64,000 bases of DNA from Thinopyrum elongatum (taxonomy: Eukaryota > Streptophyta > Magnoliopsida > Poales > Poaceae), in NCBI GenBank assembly GCA_011799875.1, contig CM022299.1:33128755-33192754 (forward strand). Reading direction: 5' to 3'. A program made the translations under genes and the position numbers. The notes below the pieces were generated by a model that was not told the origin of the DNA, did not search any database, and saw only the letters and a program-made list of their open reading frames with translations. Numbering within the stretch: position 1 is the stretch's first letter; each line of letters starts with the position of its first letter. Positions 59,796-64,000 of the stretch are shown here, piece by piece.

Positions 59796-61499
59796 CTAGC
59801 TTAAACCGCGCGGCGGCACGCCGCGCCCGTCTATACGTCATGGTAGAATCATGAACAATTATTATAACCGAAGAAAATATACGTGGTGGCTTCACGTGTG
59901 TTATATGCTGTTACATGATCAAAAGCACATTGATACATACATAGAGACGGTGATATAAGACCTCAAGGTAGAAAAGAAGTACATTTATTACAACCAATGC
60001 ATGATGCATATTGACAAACAAAATGACACACGCCTTGATACACTTCTAATAAAAGCTACTGATTAAAACCGTGTATAGTCCGCTCTACATAGCCATGCCT
60101 GCGCGGCCGCACGCCGCACCTGCTGATACGTCGTGTAAGAAATTCTATGTACGGTGGTATTAAACTTTATCTGATAATTATCTAATTAACTACTCACTTG
60201 TTGCATGTTCACTTTTTTTATGTTGTGGTGTATGTACAACCATCGTATTGGTATTGAAGTTGAAATCTTTCATAAAGAAACACACATTATCTAGACACTA
60301 CATAGAAGTTCTGTATGCGTGGATAGGAAGAGCCTTGTGTTGATTATTTGGCTAATTGGTTGGTTGTTTATGTTAGTTGTTGGGTTCTCTAAGAGTTTTT
60401 CAGGTTCGTGTAAGTCTAATTGTATGTTTTTTTCTCACAATGTTCTTGTTTTTCATCTTCATATGTAGTTTCATGTGCTTGGTTTTAACTCTTGTTTTTT
60501 TATTTTGTTTGATTTGATATTCCGGTTTTGTTAATTTCTTGTGAGATAGATGATGTGCGTGTCTTTATAATGAAGATACAACAATCGGTTATGCATCAAT
60601 AATGCCATATCTTTTAGGACCCTCAACTACTGGAAAAGTTGGCCTAAAGTACCTAGCAAAAACTTCTACTTTCCATCCAAAATGGAGAGTAGCATTCTCT
60701 TTGTTTTCCAAAGAAAGCACATCCTAAGCTCTTCTCTTCTTCCACTGATTTTGAAGAGAACAAATAAAAAAAGATAGGCCTTAATTTGAGAGCCAAGAGG
60801 TGCATGTTGAATCAAATTTTAGGTGTATAGTACAAAAATATATGCATAGAGACCCTTGTTGAATTGTTGACCTAAAACAAAAAGAAACTTGAGACTATCT
60901 TCTCTGATGGCAAATTCTGCTTGCACCGAGTTTTCATATGTATGTACCGGGAACAGTTCTGCAAAAAAGCCATACACCATTAGCAAAAACAAATATATAG
61001 TGATGAACCATCTATTTTGCAAAACAAGTATGTGTGGCTTTGAGAACTAACTAACCTCCTTCAGAGTACCCGGATGTACTACATACATCATACTTCCAAG
61101 TCACAAATCACAGGCAAAGAGTGTTCCTATTAAGATCAAGAAGCATTGTCAAGTGCCCTACTCTTCCAACATGCATGCACGCTACTTGACCGAACAAATG
61201 ACAAGACATATGCATGTACACCCGCTGGTACCAACCTTCTTCTAGTTGTATATTACTGTAGTACATTATAATGGACGTATCGGCTCAATTGGATAAACCA
61301 ATGGGTTGATAAAAAAATAGTACCTGATGGCTACCTCTACAGGTACGACAATTCAAATTACTATTACATCTCTCAAATTGTAGCAAATAAATTATATGTA
61401 CAATCAATTAGCAAGTACTATCATTAGCAAAAACAGAAACATGTATGCTAGCAACCCGTGTGTTCGGTACACGTGCATCTCATCCATCGTGTGGGTGGC
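59796..61499. other. Intergenic stretch, no gene recognised
   Basis: AT-rich. A GC-rich motif GCGCGGC-GCACGCCGC is seen twice (59807-59824 and 60100-60118), each followed by a TATACGTC or GATACGTC string, so the interval between may be part of a repeat. No coding region is supported. Confidence 0.4.
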
Positions 61500-61626
61500 C
61501 TATCGTAGGATTCTGAGTTCCTCCGGCGGCAGGACATGGTTGAAAACCATGGGCGCATGATCTTTCTCGTTACCGGCAATAAAATCTGCCAAACTGTCGT
61601 TGTCCACTTCAGTTAGAACCCAATTT
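61500..61626 (-). pseudogene. Possible terminal exon of an unrecognised gene
   Basis: The minus strand has an acceptor TTATTTTCAG at 61627-61636. An open frame of 42 codons follows, ending MVFNHVLPPEELRILR and TAG at 61500-61502. Composition is gene-like, but no earlier exon or domain is recognised up to the CACTA-3 end at 61769. It could be a fragment left by a rearrangement or the tail of a gene displaced by CACTA-3. Confidence 0.35.
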
Positions 61627-61768
61627 CTGAAAATAAGAAACTTTGCTAGGTGCATATAATTTAAAGCATGACCATTAATAATAATACCTCTCTGTATTCT
61701 CCTTCAAGTGGGCTGTTGCATCAGTGCTTGTTACAATATTCAGGTAGAAACTTAGACAATAAAACATT

Positions 61769-64000
61769 CACTACAAGAAATATGTCAACTTGTGACCTTC
61801 TGTCAGTGACCCTGGAAGGATTGGTCATAAATCTACGACCATTTGAGACCAATTGGTCATAAGCTGTTTGGGGGGCTCCAAACCCTAAACCATAACGACC
61901 ATTTTGGTCAGAAAGGTCGTAATTTCCTTACATGAAATGGTCGTAAAGTAAATAGCACTGGTCCGCTGCCTTATTTCTAGCTGATAACGACCAATATAGA
62001 TGGTCATAGCCTTGTAAATTGTGATGCATTGCTATGACTAGGCGCCACCTCATCAGTTTTGCCTATGTGTCATGTCTATGTGTCAATTTTTGCCCTAGGT
62101 TGTGAAGCAACCTATATTTCTATTATTCCCAAAATTCCAAAAAAATGGGCATTCTTTACTATCCAAATCATTGCCTCATGATAAAATTCAGCTCCATTTG
62201 CCTAGTAAATCTTCCTCAGCAAATTTCCAAAGTTTTTGTTCAGCTAGAACCGTTGTGAAGGAAGTACTAGCTAGGCATATCCTAATGAGCTGAATTTTTT
62301 CCACATCTTCTATATTCCCAAATCATAGCTCTCCACAAAACTTGAGCTCCATCTAACAATCCATGTGAGCTCACCATCCAATCTTTTTTCTGGTAATATT
62401 TTCAGTATGTGTAGCAACTATATTTTATGTTAATTTATAATTGCTGAAAATTTACCAGGACATGACCCTGCCCATAGAACCTCCCTCCACCAAATTTTCG
62501 CTCATTTAATCTAGCCAATTTCCCTAAAAAAAATCCCAATTTTCTGTTCAGTGGAGAGCACTGTGAAGGAATTATCATTTTTATTTATCCAAATGGTATG
62601 AAATTTATACAGTGCCTTCATATGCCCAAATTATGATCCTCTTCCCAATTTCAGATTAATCCATTAATTCATTTGAGTCCAGCTTCAACATTCATATTTC
62701 TGTCCAGTGTGGTACTTTGCAAAGCAAGTGACACCTAGGCTCCTCCATTAGAGCTGCAAATTTTCCAAGATAGTGTCCTTAGTAGATGATCATCCTCGTC
62801 CAAAACTCAGGCCCATTGGCCATGTGCATTTTCCCCATCACTAATCAAACACTTGGCTGCTAATTCATGTTTGAGCTTAGTTCAGTCTCCTCGTGAGATT
62901 CTTCTATTGCCTTCTTCTTCCTAACACCTACCAGGGGAGTGCCCAACCCACTATACATGCCTAGGCCTCCTAGAACGCGTGGCAACGCCATAGTCACGCG
63001 GTGACCACGCGGCGGGCATGCGAGTTTACGCGCTCTGGAGTTGGGGACCTCGGCCATCGTCCAAACCTCGACGTATCGCCAACAAACCATGCATTTTTGA
63101 TTAAATAGATACTTATGTACCTTGAAATGATTTTTGGAAAAAATAAAGAGCAAACTATAAGGCAGCTGCAGTTCAAATTTGACCCGCTTCCTACTGAATC
63201 GGCGAAAATTTGTCTTTTTCACGAGAGGTGGATCAAAGCTTTTGACACCCAACCATTAGGTCAATTGTGCATTAAATATGGCCTAGCATTTTATAAAATT
63301 GATTTGGTACAATTTTGCAACAAATATATGTTAGGTCATTCACAAAAAAACTTATTTTGGGCACTCGAAAAATGGAAAATGAAATTTTCATCCAAAGAAA
63401 AATGAAAACTTTCTTAGGAAACATTGTTTGTCATTCAAATATGCACCCTTGTGCACAATATTAGATCATTTGAATGAACTATGCCAAGAATGTGGCCATA
63501 AGATTGATCATTTGGCTTGAAAGCCATGAATCTTCACACATGATAGCTCATTGATGAGAACACTTTTTTTTAGAGAATTGTTGTATTACAAGTTTATTAC
63601 TTTTCCAGGTAAATTGGTCACATATAATGACACAATGCGAACGTTTTCTAATTTTTTGATTTTTTTTGAATTTTTCATGCCCGTTTCAAAATGCGGTCAA
63701 AACTGCGGGCATGACCGTTCCTAGCTAGTGGTTGAATCTTGGAAAACTTTTGGTGTTTATCTGATTAAATAGATACTTATGTACCTAGAAATGATTTTTG
63801 GAAAAAATAAAGAGCAAACTATAAGGCAGCTGCAGTTCAAATCTGACCCGCTTCCAACTGAATCGACAGAAATTTGTCTTTTTCATGAGAGGTGGATCAA
63901 AGCTTTTGACACCCAACCATTTGGTCAAATTTGCATTAAATATGGCCTAGTATTTTATAAAATTGATTTGGTACAATTTTGCAACAAATATATGGTAGGT
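61769..64000. mobile_element. CACTA-3, left part, runs out of the window
   Basis: Starts CACTACAAGAAATATGTC, then sub-terminal TACGACC and TGGTCATA motifs to about 62040. This is followed by the AT-rich repeats (62100-62990) and units of the tandem array (junction landmarks near 63100 and 63765, about 660 bp apart). The order and sequence match the right end of CACTA-2 when inverted, so it is the same family in opposite orientation. The other end, target duplication and any cargo lie beyond 64000. Confidence 0.85.

Noticed and set aside
59807..60118. Repeated GC-rich motif suggesting a Helitron or other element.
   Set aside because: No TC start, no CTRR end with hairpin, and no inverted ends; the motif is repeated but not enough to define an element.

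Overview
The window looks like a stretch of a large, repeat-rich grass genome, most likely Triticeae (wheat, goatgrass or barley relatives). This rests on three things seen in the sequence: Stowaway MITEs with CTCCCTCCGT ends, CACTA transposons with CACTAGTAGAAAAAGG or CACTACAAGAAATATG ends, and Copia LTRs beginning TGTAGGAGATATGCCC, the style of the Angela/WIS/BARE group. No database was searched; family names come from recognised motifs. Roughly 80 to 85 percent of the window is transposable element, mostly nested. I saw no rRNA, tRNA or CRISPR feature.

Layout. (1) 1-14219: right part of CACTA-1. It carries a decayed accessory gene (Transposase_24-like domain, DUF8039-like domain, proline-rich linker, ULP1-type cysteine protease). 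One of its introns holds Copia-1 (3429-12939, minus strand, TSD TTATG). (2) 14220-18437: old intergenic DNA with a CYP81-like P450 exon fragment. (3) 18438-18610 and 53120-53707: two halves of a TFIIB-like gene split by CACTA-2 (18611-53119). CACTA-2 has no visible transposase. It carries fragments of host genes, namely two exons of a short-chain dehydrogenase (steroleosin/HSD type) and an exon of the V-ATPase proteolipid subunit c, and it has a tandem array of about 661-bp units. It was later hit by Copia-2 (22006-34249, plus strand) and by a Tekay/Del-type chromovirus (36274-50297, TSD AAGTA). (4) 53708-61768: the most gene-like interval. It has one apparently intact two-exon 2-oxoglutarate/Fe(II) dioxygenase gene (55547-56644), nested Stowaway MITEs, a TRIM-like short-LTR element (57708-59061, TSD CATGG), another Stowaway and an unassigned terminal exon. 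(5) 61769-64000: start of CACTA-3, whose left end matches the inverted right end of CACTA-2.

History inferred from nesting and from hand-read LTR divergence: CACTA-2 entered the TFIIB-like gene first. Copia-2 (LTRs several percent apart) is older than Copia-1 and the chromovirus (LTRs about 1 percent apart over most of their length). The least ordinary features are: an extra ORF between the primer site and gag of the chromovirus with a dsRNA-binding-domain-like pattern; promoter-region blocks that differ between the two LTRs of single elements; host-gene capture by CACTA-2 with splice sites preserved; and a GC-AG intron in the one intact gene.
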